Part shown: positions 1 to 13,420 of the stretch, in pieces | How positions within the stretch are numbered: position 1 is the first letter of the stretch | Layout of the letters: each line of letters begins with the position of its first letter | Origin: Isoetes taiwanensis | Lineage: Eukaryota > Streptophyta > Lycopodiopsida > Isoetales > Isoetaceae | Assembly: GCA_021234155.1 (NCBI GenBank) | Contig: JAJEKV010000025.1 | Span: 2,255,339 to 2,319,338, forward strand | Length of the DNA: 64,000 bases | Direction: 5' to 3' | Program-made: the position numbers and the translations under genes | The notes under the pieces: model-generated | The model's database searches: none | What the model was told of the DNA's origin: nothing | Seen by the model: only the letters and a program-made list of their open reading frames with translations

Positions 1-810
1 CGTGTACTTCGTTCCAGTTACGTATTGCTCTTCTTAACATACGGCCGGTATAAGGTGCCTTATCCCGGTTGATTTAATATATGGGGGCGGGTTACGCTGG
101 CGCTATCTCTTGCGCCGGTGTCTACACATATTTCCACAAGGTCACCCGGCATGGGATACTGCGTCTTCCAGGGCTTGTTGTGGCACAAAGAGCCACAGCA
201 GTGAAGAGGGGTATGGCGGGGAGCAACGCTGGTCGGGGGTGGTTGCCGCGTGGTCTAGCAAGGCTACCCGGTGATTGTAGCTATGCGATGCCGGGGGCGG
301 TACATATTACCACTACGTGGGATGCAACCTGCGTGCAAAGCTTCAGCGAGAGCACTACCACCGCAGAGATTAATCAGCAACTTTGGAACATGGTCACACC
401 GGTACTTGGCGCATATATCTATGAAGCGGAGGAGAGCTGGCCTGCAGCCCGAGGGGCCGAGGGGTCCCATCATCGAGGTGAAGCGAGGTCATTGGACTCA
501 CAGGATGGAGGCGGAGAATCCCGGCGAGGAAGGGCGCCCCGGTGTTGCCCGCATGCGGACGGTAGAGGATGAGCACCATGCTGCTGCACCAAGAGTGTCA
601 GAGCATATATGCATATCAGGAGCAACACATGCTGATCTTAAGATGCTCTAGCGGCACGGCGCATCAATTCTTCAGCATCGCCAATAGTTTGCCTTACGCA
701 CGTCTGCATCCACCGTTTGAAGTCTATGGAGGTCCACTTGCAGGACGAGGTCAGGGGCTTCACTAGGGACATATACGTGAGGGGTTTCATCGATGGTAGG
801 GACGCATTGT
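1..810. other. Left-edge region without a recognised gene
   Basis: No gene or known repeat is recognised. Several overlapping frames of 60-163 codons exist on both strands, but none shows a family motif or a consistent frame. The sequence does not match the left flank of copy B, so the duplicated segment begins to the right of it. A minus-strand frame at 638-820 reads smoothly into the duplication boundary but matches nothing I know. Confidence 0.5.
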
Positions 811-1167
811 ATAGTAGCATTTGTCTGCTTTTTTGGTGTAGTTTTTATGCGCTTTAAATACGCATATATACGGCTCATAGGTCAAGTTTGGCCTCAGCGA
901 GGCGTTAAATATACTTCCTTCTTCCTTCCTTCCTTAGCAACCATGCAGGTGATTAGGCCTCATTTCACGGGGGCGTAGTGCCATTGGGAAACTATTGTGG
1001 TAGGCCCCTCCAACTAACACCTCAACTTTTGGTAGCTCCACATGGATAGCTTTACTACTAATATGTCACTTCCACGTCGTCATTGTGTTTTTGGTCCATT
1101 AGCATTACTTCCTTTGCTTTTTAGCGGACCTTACTTACTAGCATGGCACTTTCGCTTTGTGTGAAAA

Positions 1168-1781
1168 TGTTAGATCACACTTGGTAACGTACGAGGGACT
1201 ATTCATCACCTCCACCCAGCCAGGACCAGAGTCAAGGCCAAAGGATCCCAGCTGGGCGCAGTGGGTAGGTAAAGGCTGAGAAGACCAAGCGGAGACCCCA
1301 GCCCGCCTTGGGGCAGGCACGCTGGCGTCAAGAGGAAGGCGCTTCGGACAAATGGCCTGACCCGTCCGCGGCTGCGTCCGGCCCCGTCAGTGATTTTGAG
1401 AGCACTTCAAGAGGTACCCGCCCCATTCACCTGGAAATGGAGACTCCCTTCGGTCGGCACGAAATCGGTCAGGAGTGTCTACTCCATTGGAGCCCAAAGG
1501 CCCGTTGTACTATATATATATGAGTAGAGCTAAGCGCTCTGAACAGGCCGGTGCAAAGATCTTGTCTCATTTGATCTTCTCGGTGCGAGCTCAGCCAATA
1601 TCTTCGTTGACATCAAAGGAAACATTCTCATTATTGTCTCCAATTTTTTCTCTTTTGCTTTCTTTTTCTCTTTTCCCTTGTTCCTTTGCAAATCCCATTG
1701 ACATAGCTCCCGGATTCTCTGTTAGATCAGGGTCCTCCCGCGAGGCTGTCTTGCGAGGGTTCGAACCCCGGACCCCAAACA
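1168..1781 (+). repeat. 5' LTR of Gypsy copy A
   Basis: Starts TGTTAG and ends CCCCAAACA, as in copy B. It contains the LTR TATA box ctatatatatatgag near 1,509-1,523, followed by a short AGAGC...GCTCT palindrome. The primer-binding site expected just after it is unreadable here (1,782-1,810), whereas copy B has one. Confidence 0.75.
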
Positions 1782-1819
1782 GCATGCATTTGCAGTGCGA
1801 TCTTTCTTTTCTTTCCATC

Positions 1820-3570
1820 ATGTATTTCGAGGGTTTCCTCACAGAAGAACTTCTTTTGCCAAGCGGCCCGGCTGGAAGCGCCATCAACGCAGCCTTGTGA
1901 GGCTGTTGGGATATGTATGATCTTTGCTTATGACATTGGGGAGGTCATATGGCTCTAGAGCTTCGATGCGGCACCTCCACCCCTGCGTGCTCATTCTAGC
2001 CAGGGGTCTCCCTATATGTGTAAGCCATTGTTCCCAACCTCAATCTCCACAACATACCCTGTTGCCAGCCCACACGCCTCACTGGCCTTCAGGACTCACG
2101 AGAGCACCTATATCCATATCCTTGAGGCCACACCCCCACGACCATCACAACCTTCTTCACCCCTGGGGGATGGGCTGCCATCCAAGTGTCCTTTGGCCCT
2201 CCCCGTTCCACGAATTTGGAGTCTTCTCCATCTTTTTGTGCGCTCTTTACCCATTTTATCAAACCACTGATCTCAAGCCTAATGTAGTTGGCTCTCAAGA
2301 CCCTTCCCTTAGGATGCTACTTTCTATGGACCCGCGGGTTTTCCGATCCCACCCCCTTGCTCGGTCAGGGCGGTTCCACCTCTCCATGCCGCGCATATCC
2401 TCCACCAAATCCACATCTATGCTCAAGTTCCACCTTCATCTCCCCACTCATAATTTGGAAGCTGACTTATCACTTTTGGCAACACCTAAGGCAAACCTCA
2501 CGGATCAAAGTGCTCAAGCTCACATGGAGAATTTTGAGCCTTGGCCAAATTCTGAATGGTCATCTTGTGACCTAGCACAAATTTCATATCTTTTCCGACC
2601 GCAGCTTCGAGGTGCCCCTCATCCAGCGGTAGTTGTGGTAACATAAAAGTCAGCTGGAAGGCAGAGTTGGCATGGGGAAATGGCTTGCCTTTTACGTCTC
2701 ATTATGGCACCGCGGACGTGTTGATTACTCCTCAAACAACTCAATGACCCATGCGGCCAAGAGCCCGCGAGGTCGGCCGGGGGATTTTCTTGGACCGTCC
2801 TACATTCTGCGTCCCGATTAAACTCCCACTGCAGGGAATTACCCCGCATAAAGCGGATTCTTATGCAGTTCCTGCGGGGGCCCTTCCCTCTGCCATTACG
2901 CCTCGCCCAGCCAGAATACACCGTCCCAAGTCTTTAAGGTGAGGCCATTGAATTGGTCAATCACTTTCGGTCAATGTATCTCTTCGAGGTGTTGCTCTTA
3001 CCCGAGGAACTTCCTTTCCTTACCCCTGTCCGTAGTTTCCCACAAAATTACGTAGAGCCTCGACAGAACAAACCCACAAGCAGCTCACAAATCACGAGAT
3101 TGTCATCTTTGTAAAATATCAGGGGCCATCGGCAAATGAATGCAACTCCTCCAATGGACCTCCTCCAGCGTAAAGGTACAATATGTATATTGCAATCCGC
3201 GCCCGCGGAGGGAATGCACTTTCGTTCTCATCCTACCACCCTTCGAGGAATAAAATGGTTTTCAGAGTCAGACCCGCCTCAGCAACAGCGGTCATATCAG
3301 CCTCGGCAATATCCCACTCAACAGCCACATGGCCCGGTATCAACAAGCAGCGGCAATCGGTGACCACGGGGGACAAGGCAAGCTGTCCTCCCTTTGATCC
3401 TTCAAAGGCTCAATGTTATCATTATTGTCATGAATGGGGGTCACACCACCCGCGGCGTGTCCTCAACTTCCGTTCAAGTACAACTTCCAGGTTTGAAACC
3501 AACCAGCTTTTGAAATGCGTCTCACGGCTTATCCTTTCTGGGTGGCCAGCCCAGCGGTAAAAGCGAGGGG
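1820..3570 (+). pseudogene. gag remnant, Gypsy copy A
   Basis: Equivalent of gag in copy B (50,904-52,560). The start ATG at 1,820 follows the same leader (tcttttctttccatcatg). Pieces of the proline-rich N-terminus are visible at 1,990-2,440, the capsid-like core at 2,450-2,640 and nucleocapsid zinc-knuckle codons near 3,100-3,150 and 3,410-3,440. All are split among three frames. It is not translatable as given; whether that reflects decay or base-calling error cannot be told from one sequence. Confidence 0.7.
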
Positions 3571-4660
3571 CCCACCGATCACATTTTTGAAACCGGCCAC
3601 CTCAACAGCTGACCTCGGCGGGCGCATCTACCTCCCACTCCTATGGATCAACAAGCCCAAAGAGATTTGCTCCGAGGCCAGCGAACCCTCACATCCAGCC
3701 GGTCCAGGTAGGTTGGTCGTCACGCGTCACACGGGCCTTCCGCCCTTTGACCATCATCCCTCACGACCGCACTTAACCCGCCTTTCTAACGTGAAACGAT
3801 CCCTCCTTGATGATGATAAAAAGGAGTTCGCCGCCCCACAATCTTGCCGGTAAACTCATGCCTCGTCATGCCTAAAGAGGTAGACAAAGTATTACGAAAC
3901 TCGCCGATTTCACGAGTGCGCGCAGCGGCAAATGTTCATGCCACCACTTTCGAGCTTCCAGCCGGCTGTCCCGGGCCGGCCGCAGGCGTCATCATCTGGG
4001 GCACATGCTCCAGCGTGTATCAAATGTGCTGTGAGGGTGTTAAGGAAACTGCTCAAAAGAGATGCATAAAACTGCTTTGCCCGCGGAACTCGACTCCATT
4101 GGAGCCTATAACGGACCCCTTTTCACATGTTCCTTTGGAACCGGGAAGAACTAAGCCAAGATCAAAGATTCCTTTTGGGCACGGCCCACCATATTGAAGA
4201 ACTACGTGGGGCTCTCAAAGAGATGCGGTTACCTCTTCCGCGGTTACGGTTGGGTACATTTGCAAAACTGCATACGGTGGGCAATCAGCACATCAATCAT
4301 GTCCAAATTGATGGTGGTAGTCTTGAGTCAATCTTGTCTTAGCAAGCTCGGGAAGCAATTGGGCATCAAACAATTATCTCTCTGGAGTGCTCCTTATGAC
4401 ATCAAGTTGGCAAATGGCATATCACGTGCCCTCAAGGTGTGGCTCCTCTTCTCCATATCGGCATTGGTGATCTCAAATTCCCATTGTTAGATTTGGTGTT
4501 TGAGAAATTTGGAGAAGATCACGGCGGTGATTATGAAATCTTGGTTGGGCGGCCTTTTCTCCGCCCGGGCTAAGAGTATTGCATTCTTGGGCCGCGGACC
4601 AGCTTGGCCCTGTGATGGATATCTCAATGCCACCATGGAACCACAGGCCTTAAATTGATC
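3570..4660 (+). pseudogene. Protease-region remnant, Gypsy copy A
   Basis: Corresponds to 52,560-53,620 in copy B. The aspartic-protease active-site stretch (his-val-gln-ile-asp-gly-gly) is recognisable at about 4,295-4,320 and the downstream VGRPFL-like strand at about 4,540-4,565. Extra bases such as ttgagt after the active site break the frame. It would have been the processing protease of the polyprotein. Confidence 0.65.
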
Positions 4661-5199
4661 TCGGTGAGAATCTGAGAACCCTCAATCTCCGACACTAACT
4701 GCGAAGAAGCACAAAATATTTATCGTATTTTCCAGAAGCTCCACCCCAGCGAGATTCTGCCTCTTTCCTCCTACGATTATCTTTGCTGATCCTTGGGGAG
4801 ATGGCCATTTGGATCGGAACCCATTTTGTAGGTTTGCTACCGCTTGGACTGTACACGGCTTCTGTCGCATTCAACATCTTGATCATTTTCCGGCTGACAC
4901 CCTTTCTTGAGGCTGATGTTCATGCTATCATAGAAGCAACCCTTGCTTGATGACACTTTCAGCCCTTTTTTCTTCACTACTCAAAATCTTTTTGCTCCTC
5001 TGTCGTAGCTTCAACCCCTCCACCACGCTCATCCGAGGGTTAGGAACCGCAGAAGGTTGTTCCTCATATTCAAACTCAGTGATTGGAAATTGTGGACATT
5101 GGTAACAATCCAGCACAATAAAACATTTTGCAAAATCTTCCCACCGCACTTATAAAGCGCACGCGCCATGGCTATTTGTTCAAAAAATTCAAAACACAC

Positions 5200-6570
5200 A
5201 TTTTGCTTGGAGCTACAAAGACCTTAAGGAATCAAAGCGAGTTGGGGAACTCACCATTCCTACCAAACCTGCTGCACGCCAATCTAGCTTAGCGGCGATT
5301 ATGGAGGCTCAGCTGAAATTTGCGTGAAAGTGAGGCGGTGGTGATGAAGCTCTCTTGCGACATGAGGGTCCAAACACTTTCTGAGGTGGGTGGGCCCCAT
5401 GCGTCGTGCTCTCTCAAACACAATGGTAAGATCCGGCGTTTGCGTGGATTCTGAGAAAACTCAATCAAGCTTCATTAGGCGTGATCATTTCAGCTTCCCT
5501 TCCTGGACAGCCGAGGGTTCTTGGGAAGAGTTCTTTGGTCATGAGATTAGCTGCTCTTTCGCCAGGATGATGGGTTCTACGGAGTGCAGTCAAAAATTTC
5601 TGCTTGAAGAAGATCAACTCAAAACTACCTTGACACCAGGTAGAGTACTTTTTACCTACAAGGTGGTCCCTTTTAGTCTCTCAAACTCTCCTTCAACCTT
5701 CGGCCTCATACTCTACGTGTCTTTCAAGACTTTATGAAGGATAAACCTTTTCTTCAGATCTTTCAAGATGATTTTCAGCCTCTGACTCCATGGATGATCA
5801 CTTGGAAAAATTGGAACTTTAATCTTTCAAAATGTGATGAATCACGGCGCCAAGAATCTCAATCACGAGGAGGTGCCATGCTTTTTTGCGTCACCTGCGA
5901 GGCGTTTTTATTGTGTGGGTCATGTGTGGTGATGAAAGCACATCACCATATGGATCCGCTAAAATGATTGTGTCTTGAAGGCTCAAGCACCATCTAATAT
6001 CAAAGACAGCTCTCTTTCACAGGTAAGGTTAATTATTATTCCACCTTCATTTTACGGACTTGCAGCTATAGCTGATCATTCATAAACTCACGGGTGATGA
6101 ATCACTTGGGCTTGGAATCCCCGGCCGGAAAATTTTACTTGCCAGTTAAAATTATTTACTTACCCCGAGGCCCCGTCCCTTGTTCCTCCTCAATGGGACT
6201 AAAGCCCTTCCCGCGTTCATGTTGATGTCTACGCGCTGCCATTGGTCTTTACATTCTTTCCTGGGGCCTACTATGATATGAACATACGGACAAGCCAATC
6301 CATTTATACCCGGTAGGAAACTCAATCCTGGCGGCGCAATTACTCTGCCCGCGAACGAGAAGCTTTGGGCTTAGTCTTACATTGTCCAGCGTTCCGTCAT
6401 TATTATTTGTTGGGTAGCGGATCAGAGTTCTTTTTATTTGATCATCAAGCTCTTACGTATTTAATCAACAAAGCCATACGGGTAGAATTGCTTTCGTTGG
6501 GTCCTTCTTACCAAAATTTGCTCCTTTGAAATTGTTCATAAGGCGGGCAAGTCTCATGTGGTGCGGTGTA
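5200..6570 (+). pseudogene. Reverse transcriptase and RNase H remnant, Gypsy copy A
   Basis: Corresponds to 54,110-55,400 of copy B. Readable islands are the pre-RT linker at 5,211-5,280, the strand around the catalytic aspartates near 5,735-5,790 (frame lost just after the DD pair), and RNase H around 6,170-6,560. Several segments are shortened against copy B, including the start of RT near 5,290-5,340. Confidence 0.65.
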
Positions 6571-6689
6571 TCTTTCAACGCATCCACCGCGGATGATCCC
6601 CTCCGGAGTGTTTTAAGCGGCGCCTTTCGGGCAGCTCAATTGTTTCTGAAAGTGCGGTCCCGCGCCCGCGTGGTTTCACAACTTTTGTA

Positions 6690-8056
6690 ATATCTTCTCC
6701 AGTGCTCTTCCTCGAGAAGATCCGGCTCTCACCAGAAAAGCTTACGGCTCACGCCGCCCATGTTTTCTCAGGAGAGGTCCGTGACTACACTTTATGATTC
6801 GCGAGGCCATCTCCATACAAAGCGTGGTAAGACTTGGTACTCGTGGTTGTGTTCTTCCTCGCCCAGGAGGGTGCGGAAGTATTGTTGACAAACCCACGGC
6901 CGGGCTTGGTGGTGGTCATTTAGTGGTAGTACCCACGACCGCATAAAATTCTTTTGGCGAGGATACTTCCGGCCCGCTTTCAAAGATGCCGCAGCTTATG
7001 CTGCGCCCGTGCTTGGCGTGCAATACGGCGTGTGCAAGGAAACCGCGGCCCGTGGCGCTCTTCCGTGGCGCCCGATTAAGCCTTCCGCCTTCAGCAAATG
7101 GGGAATGGACTTTGTGCTAATGGGGCCTGGACCGCCGTATACGACACCCGTGCCCGCTACATTACGGTCATCCGCAGTTATATGCTACCAAGTAGGCGGA
7201 AGCTTGTGCCGCACTTCGGACAACACACCTCTCTTGCCGGTCTGACCAAGGGTTCTTTATCACATCATCGCGTTTTGGATTTGTCCCGCGGAACTTGTTA
7301 GTGATAGGTAAGGCGTGCATTTTAATCAATCATACCATCAAAGGGGCGTGGACTATCTTCACATCCAACAGGAAGAGTACACCTTACTATCCCTCAAAAG
7401 GGAAGTAAGCGGTGAAAGCACCAACAAAACTCTCATCCAGCATTTCTCCAAGAAAATTTGTGGCCTTCACCGATGATGCAGTTGGCCGAGGACAAGTTGC
7501 CCTCTCTTTGTTCTTTTGGGCTTACAACCCGCGAGTTTCAAGATTGCTACTGGCCACACTCGCTTTCAAAGCGGTTTTACGCCGGACGAAGCTCTCATAC
7601 CTTTGAATATATATTCTTCGACTCTCGTTTCCAACTTACTCTGTTACATAATCCACTGCTTTGCACTCAAGGCGGGTTTTATCAATTAGGCAGCAGGATG
7701 AACTTAGGCGAGGCCGGCTTACATTACGTGTTCTTCATGGACAGCGATTTGTCGTTGCATGACAAGCGACTTAAGACAAAAACATTCAAGAGGTGATTTG
7801 GTTCTTCTTTATGATTCTCGTTACAAAACTTTTTCGAGGGCAAGTTAAAGTTGAGATGGCGGTCATATAAAATTGTTCAAGAGTTGTTCAACCCGGTGTT
7901 TTCAAAGCGGCGAAGGCCAAATTGAGCGGCGCTCCCTTACCTACTGCAGTTAATGGCTTTGCATGTAAAAGCAATTTCATCACGAGAGAGAGAGCTTCTG
8001 AGGCGGTTCTACGGGGTGCCGCACCACAAAGTCACGAAACAGCAGATAGTGACTAA
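6690..8056 (+). pseudogene. Integrase remnant, Gypsy copy A
   Basis: Aligns with the intact integrase frame of copy B (55,405-56,844), ending at the equivalent stop at 8,054-8,056. The zinc-binding part lies near 6,830-7,030, the WGMDF catalytic-Asp region near 7,098-7,110, and the TPYYP and catalytic-Glu region near 7,378-7,425. Insertions near CAG/CTG sites, for example ggccgaggacaag at 7,494 against ggcaggacaag at 56,297, shift the frame repeatedly. Confidence 0.7.
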
Positions 8057-8977
8057 AAGCGGTATATTTATATATTTACTAGAGGTAAGTACAAAATGCC
8101 AAGCATTGCCCACCTGCTTAGCTATGGCGAGCTCTATGAGAGTGCCACATTTACAAAATCACAAGATTAAAACCCTCTACTCGGGTTGGGAGGCCGGGGG
8201 TGTCTGAGGAGGATGTGAGGTAGTAATTCTACTCGGATCAGTAGCGGATGCACCACCACATCCATTGGATTGTCGGCGGATCGGGATGCTTTCCGGCCAT
8301 CCACTTTGCACGGTAGATCCATGGGGATACCCGCGGTTGTAGCACTTCCGAGAGATCGAGCCGATTCATTTTGCGGGTGATCCATTCGAACAATTGCTAG
8401 GCATTTATGCGTTCTCGTTCAAACCGGCGGCCATACTCATCATGCGCCAAGGGGTGTATCCAGCTTTGCCTTTGCTGCGTCTTATATAGGTACGTCGGCG
8501 TGGACCACTCGAAACGCTGCGTCCCTAGAGGCGTGGATTTTGCAGTAATTTGTTTCAATTGGAATCTTTCTCCCGCGCATATCTAGCAATGGTAACCGAC
8601 ACCTTCGTTTTAATGATATTTCGAGTTGCACGCATTAAATGCCATTCCTTCTTTTCATGCCGTCGAATATTAATATGTGTACCTTAGCGGTTGTCACCTC
8701 CGTCGTTCATTTCGATACATCTCTACCGTTCATTGCTTCTCCCTTACGGCTTAGAGGGGACTTAGCCAAATTTTGCCCCTCAATGTCGACTCGCCCATCT
8801 CTTGCCACTGGCATCATCAGCGGTTCTTTGCTTCATTCTCATCGCGCCCTTTTGCCAAACCCTTGTATTGCCACTAAGCACCTTTTAAGGTCTATCTTCG
8901 TTTTCGTCTTCTGTTCTGCGCCCTCCAGGCTTCTCAAGGCGGTTCTTCACATTCCTCGCCGGCGGCTCTTAGCCGAC
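8057..8977 (+). other. Spacer between pol and the 3' reading region, copy A, with antisense-gene remnant
   Basis: Equivalent to 56,845-57,753 of copy B. On the minus strand the TATATAAG box (about 8,480-8,490) and part of the Cys-rich antisense frame can be traced: the PMDVVVH stretch is kept near 8,250-8,275. The frame itself is broken. No sense gene is seen. Confidence 0.55.
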
Positions 8978-11600
8978 ATGGCTCACGCACCCATTTCCCT
9001 CAACTCCAGAAAACACGCTCCCGCGGGATCGGCTCTTTTTGAATTCCGGTGACCTTCGACACCACCTTTAGCGTAGCCCTCGTTGTAGAGTGATGAGTCA
9101 GCGGGCGTCGGCCGGCAATTCTCTGGAAATGGACCTCCACGCAAATCGAGGCAATTGGAAGCGGGTTAGAGTGGCTCACATAGTCAACAGCCGAGGAAGG
9201 CATGCTACCATGATTGATGGCACCACCATTTTGCTTACTTTCGGCCCGATTCGAGTTTAGCCTTTGTTCATATCAACGAAACCAACATGCATCGCCCACC
9301 AATGTGCTGCAAGTCCCGCGACACTTTTGTCAAGTTTTACGTAGTACAGAGTGCTTAGGTATTCCATCAGAACACCCATATCAATAAACCATTCTACACA
9401 ATGTTATTTACCCGCGACCCATCCGCTCCACTCACCATATTGATTGTGGCCACAAAATCTTTTAGACTTCTTCATGGAAATTGGATGCATGAGGTACACG
9501 CCCCTCCCTCGGGTCTTTGAACCTCTCCATGAATTTGGCCATCTTCAAGCCCTCATCTGTCATTACCTTCCTCATCCACGGGACCCCTTCGTTTCTCATG
9601 CATCCACTTTCGGCAATCTTTTCATTCACTTCCTCAAAACCAGCCATTTGGCCTTCGCGCCCTTCTTCATACGGTCATGTCCAACCTGCTTTCCATGTCA
9701 CTTCATCTCCCTCTTCCTCCACGAAACCATGCCTTCCACTTCTCATCATGTCCTCTTAGACATCCCGGACCGAGCAACAATAGGACCTGCACCCCACATC
9801 CTCGCCCGACTCCACCGTATCCAATATCAGCGGGGATTAATACGGTACGCCCTCAAGTTGAGAATCCCAAGAGTTCTCATGAATGGAGTTCAAAGCGTCC
9901 TGGAGGCATCAGATGTTATTCACATGGATCTCTTCCAAGTTGCCAACCGCAAGTTCCAATCCTTGGGAAGACAAACTTCCAAAAGAAAGCCACGAGGGCT
10001 CTGCAAGGCAGAGTGAAGATCTCAAACTTGCACAAGATCCCGGAAGCGACACGCTGGCGATCCAGCGGCTCGGTCGCGATCCTCCATTGAGGAATTCTTT
10101 GGAGCCGCGTCAAGGCGGGGATAATAACCTCCCTGGCGACAAGGGCGAAGACAGCGCAAACTTACTTACCACAAAGAGAGGGGCTACATTAATAGCTCTT
10201 CACATGCACATGGATTTCTCTACTCATCCGATTACGGATTTATGTAGTTGCCGTAGCCACCTCTTTCTTACGAAGTGATACCACGGCCAGGATAAAGTGG
10301 GGTTGATGCCGGTCGCGGTGGGGATTTTCTCCGGTTGGCCCGACCTTTGGGTTAGCGAAGACAAAGGTTTACTCACATTGCCCTCTTAGTCTTGACCTCA
10401 TTCAGCATGAAGACCACGATCCCAGTCACCTTGAGGAGTTGACCCGGTAGATGGCGTACATCTTTTCGCGAGCTTCTATAAGGTGATGCATAAGACTAAA
10501 TTCGGATGGGCCACATCAAACTTTCATGGCGACCCCAGTCTCGGATTTGTTGGATAACTAACCCGTATTTAAAAGATCATGATGAGGAATCACACTCTTA
10601 ATCCGGGGAGATGCGAGGAGCTTGCTCATCACCCCACCTCTCTATATGGCAAGCTGAAGCGGCTGGAGCAGTCGGGAAGAATCCCTAGCAGCCCATCAGG
10701 AGGATCTTCCGTTTTCCCAAATTTATATGCGGCACTTAGCGGGGCTACAGTAGGCTGGCGTGCCCTTTTTGGATAGCAAAGGCGATACCCGCGGGGATGG
10801 GATAGTCCTCTGTCTATACTTTCGGCTCTACGCCCGGTTGGGACCCGGTGGTGCGTGCTCTTGATCCAGAGCCTTGATACGAGTCGAGGAAGCGGGGCGC
10901 TCGTATTGCATACCGGGCACAGCTCACTCTCCATATGCTTCATTGGAAACGTCCCTCCATGCCACGGTTTCTCACCTCATTGCGTCTTCGTTTTGGACCA
11001 AAGTCTTGGGAAGGCCATTTGGGTGGACTCTCCTCCTCTCGGATCTCGGCCGGATCTCAGGTGGGATCCAAGTTTTGTCGAGGCAGCTCAATTGGGGAGA
11101 TGGTGCCACCTTGGAACACACTCAAACTTGGATCTATATGTGCAAATGGCGTGGTTGGCAAAATCCTGGCGTCTTTGTTCATGGCCTTGATGCATTCTTC
11201 TTTGCGGAATCGCCACCTCCAGGACCCTTGGTTCACCCGTCAGCGGGGCAAATGCTGCTCTCAAGTGCATCTTGAGTCAGCTCATTAAAATCGGCGGCGT
11301 CCATCTTTTTATTGCAACCCGAATGCGATTAATGGAGTGCTTTGACCTTGGTGCCCTTCTCATGGGTGATTCGTTCCTTCGAAGCACATGCTGCCCTTGA
11401 ATATAGTCGCTCTAAATTCCTCATTGATCACGAGGATCCACCTTGCTTGGGCTTAACACTCGAAGCTCTTCAAGTACGTAGGGATCTCATTGGCCATTAT
11501 CACAATGCGTGATCCTCATTCAGGGAGGATCACTTTCAAGCTGGCGGATTCATGCATGAAACGCCTCCCTTTTTCTTCACTCACGGGTATGCGTTTGGTG
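8978..11600 (+). pseudogene. 3' internal reading region remnant, Gypsy copy A
   Basis: Matches the long reading region of copy B (57,754-60,350). The start ATG at 8,978 and first codons (Met-Ala-x-Ala-Pro) are kept, as are islands at 9,430-9,760, the coiled-coil part at 9,880-10,060 and the C-terminal part at 10,440-11,590. No island exceeds about 190 codons. Its presence in both copies shows that this extra region belongs to the element. Confidence 0.65.
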
Positions 11601-11605
11601 GGGAG

Positions 11606-12224
11606 TGTGTGAGATGCTTGGCATGCGTCTTTGATGCAGGACTATTCATACATCACCGACGGACCAAAGTCAAGGCCAAGGGTCCGCTGACGGTACGAGG
11701 TTGAAGAGTCGTCAAAGGCCCCGCGAGAAGACCAAGCGGAACCCGCGCGGAGACATAAAGAACCGCTGGCGTCAAGAGAGGCTTCGGACAAGTAACCGGC
11801 CCGTCCGCGGCTGCGTCGGCGTCCAGCGTGATTTCGAGCACTTCAAAAGAGGGGCCGCCCCTGGCATTCACGCAAATCGGGCCTCCTTCGAGGTCGGCAC
11901 GAAATCGGTCCAGAGGTGTCTCATATTGGGCCAAAGAAAGAGGCGTTGTACTATATATGAGGTAGAGCTAAGCGCTCTAGTTTTTAGATGAGTTTGAGTC
12001 TTGTCTCATTTCGGTCTTCTCTCGATTCTTGTGAGCTCATGTATCTTCGTTGACATCAAAGGAAGTTGTTCTCGTATTGTCACGATTGTTCTCTTTTTGC
12101 TTTCTTTTCTCTTTTCCCTTTGTTCCTTTTGCAAATCGGCGTGACATAGCTCAGGATTCTCTGGTAGATCCAAGGGTCCTCCACCCAGTGTCTTCGCGGG
12201 AGTTCAGGAACAGAACCCCAAACA
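11606..12224 (+). repeat. 3' LTR of Gypsy copy A
   Basis: Preceded by the purine run ggtggggag (11,597-11,605) that serves as the polypurine tract. It starts TGTGTGAG in place of TGTTAGTC and ends CCCCAAACA at 12,224. TATA box actatatatgagg near 11,949-11,961. Confidence 0.72.
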
Positions 12225-13420
12225 GATGTCGTCATTTTACCTAGCCATTATGTTTTCATTTGTCCTTTTTACCATATGTTTTGTCTCCTTGCCTCCACCC
12301 CACCTTGGCACTTTGATCTCCATCTCCTCCTTTTCATTGGCCCATAACCTCACTTTTTGACTACTTAAGCCTCATTTTTTGTTCGATTTCGCGTTGTGAT
12401 CGAGATTAACTTTCGTCTCGAATTTCCTTCTTGACCTTCCTTTTTTGTGATTGGTGCTTCGCGTGTCTACATCCTCTTTCTCAATCTCATCCCTCGTTTT
12501 GCCAAGTATGATTCATTTTGGGGCCTTTATTCATGGCTTTGCATATGAAAATTCATTATTTGTCTTGACATCACCACACATTTCTCCTATGCTACCTGAA
12601 CCAGACGCTCAACCTTATGAACCTCTTTTGCTTTTAGACTTCTTGTTGATGTCAACATTATTTTTTCTTCTTGACCTTCGCGCTAAGGCTTGCTCCTTAC
12701 ATTTGGTGTTTGTCGTGCATGCGAGTAGCTTCAAGAGTTGCTTTTTTTATTGGATGTGGTTGACATTTTCATGTTCTTAGTTTGGTCTTTTCATTTTTTG
12801 AGTCTAGGCATCTCGGAACGTTCCTTTATACACCTTCTTCATTTATCACTTCGGGACCTATTAACATCACCCTTGCCTTTTGTTATATTGTTCTATACAA
12901 CCTTAGGCTGATTATACACTTTTACGCTAACCCTTTGTTCTTATTGGCTCCTTGATCCGCATCACTACCTTTTATAAATTCCACTCTCTCACCACTCTTA
13001 CGTGTCATCTTCTATTTGTGGTTTTATAGTTTGACCCCATTTTAGGGTGTTGGCGTCATGTAGCTCTCTTCATATTTTTTTTTTTTGTTGTCATAGTCTC
13101 TCCTTCTGCTATGTAGTTTTGCGATGTTGCCTTTCGTATTTAGACATTTTTCGAGTGGTGGAGAGCGCCCAGGTAAGGAAGTTCTCACGGTAGTGGGGCG
13201 GTTTGTGTCGCTGCGGTCCCTTCCTGGGAGCCAGCATCGATCAGGGGCCCACCGGTCGTTGATGGGATGGGGCCGGCAACGACTATAATATTATGCTCTC
13301 ATCGCTTCTTGTGGCTGGATTATACGTCTTCTCCACGGCTGACATCTCTTTCCTTGTCCCATTGTTTTCCCACCCCCTACCAGCCCTTATATGTTATTTT
13401 GAGTTAGATCTATTGTTTAT
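12225..13420. other. AT-rich right flank of Gypsy copy A, no gene
   Basis: Non-coding AT/pyrimidine-rich DNA matching 60,953-62,110 almost end to end. The longest frame (12,451-12,780, 109 codons) is hydrophobic, is not maintained in copy B and has no family motif, so I do not call it a gene. Confidence 0.6.

Larger units (their letters stand above)
1168..12224 (+). mobile_element. Ty3/Gypsy retrotransposon, copy A (Tat/Athila type), heavily broken
   Basis: Full-length LTR retrotransposon with all the regions of copy B in the same order: LTR, gag, protease, RT, RNase H, integrase, long 3' internal region, LTR. It is about 11.06 kb against 10.68 kb in copy B. Almost every coding stretch is interrupted by short indels and no domain reads for more than about 60-130 codons in one frame. 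The 5-bp target duplication clear in copy B is not readable here: the flanks read gaaaa and gatgt next to the LTRs, most likely altered by the same indel noise. Confidence 0.85.

Noticed and set aside
81-572. A 163-codon plus-strand frame at the left edge
   Set aside because: Overlaps equally long frames on both strands, has low-complexity composition and no family motif.
1751-1781. tRNA-like B-box string (gggttcgaacccc) at the end of the copy A LTR
   Set aside because: There is no A box or cloverleaf around it, and copy B has ggagttcccgaaccc there; it is LTR sequence.
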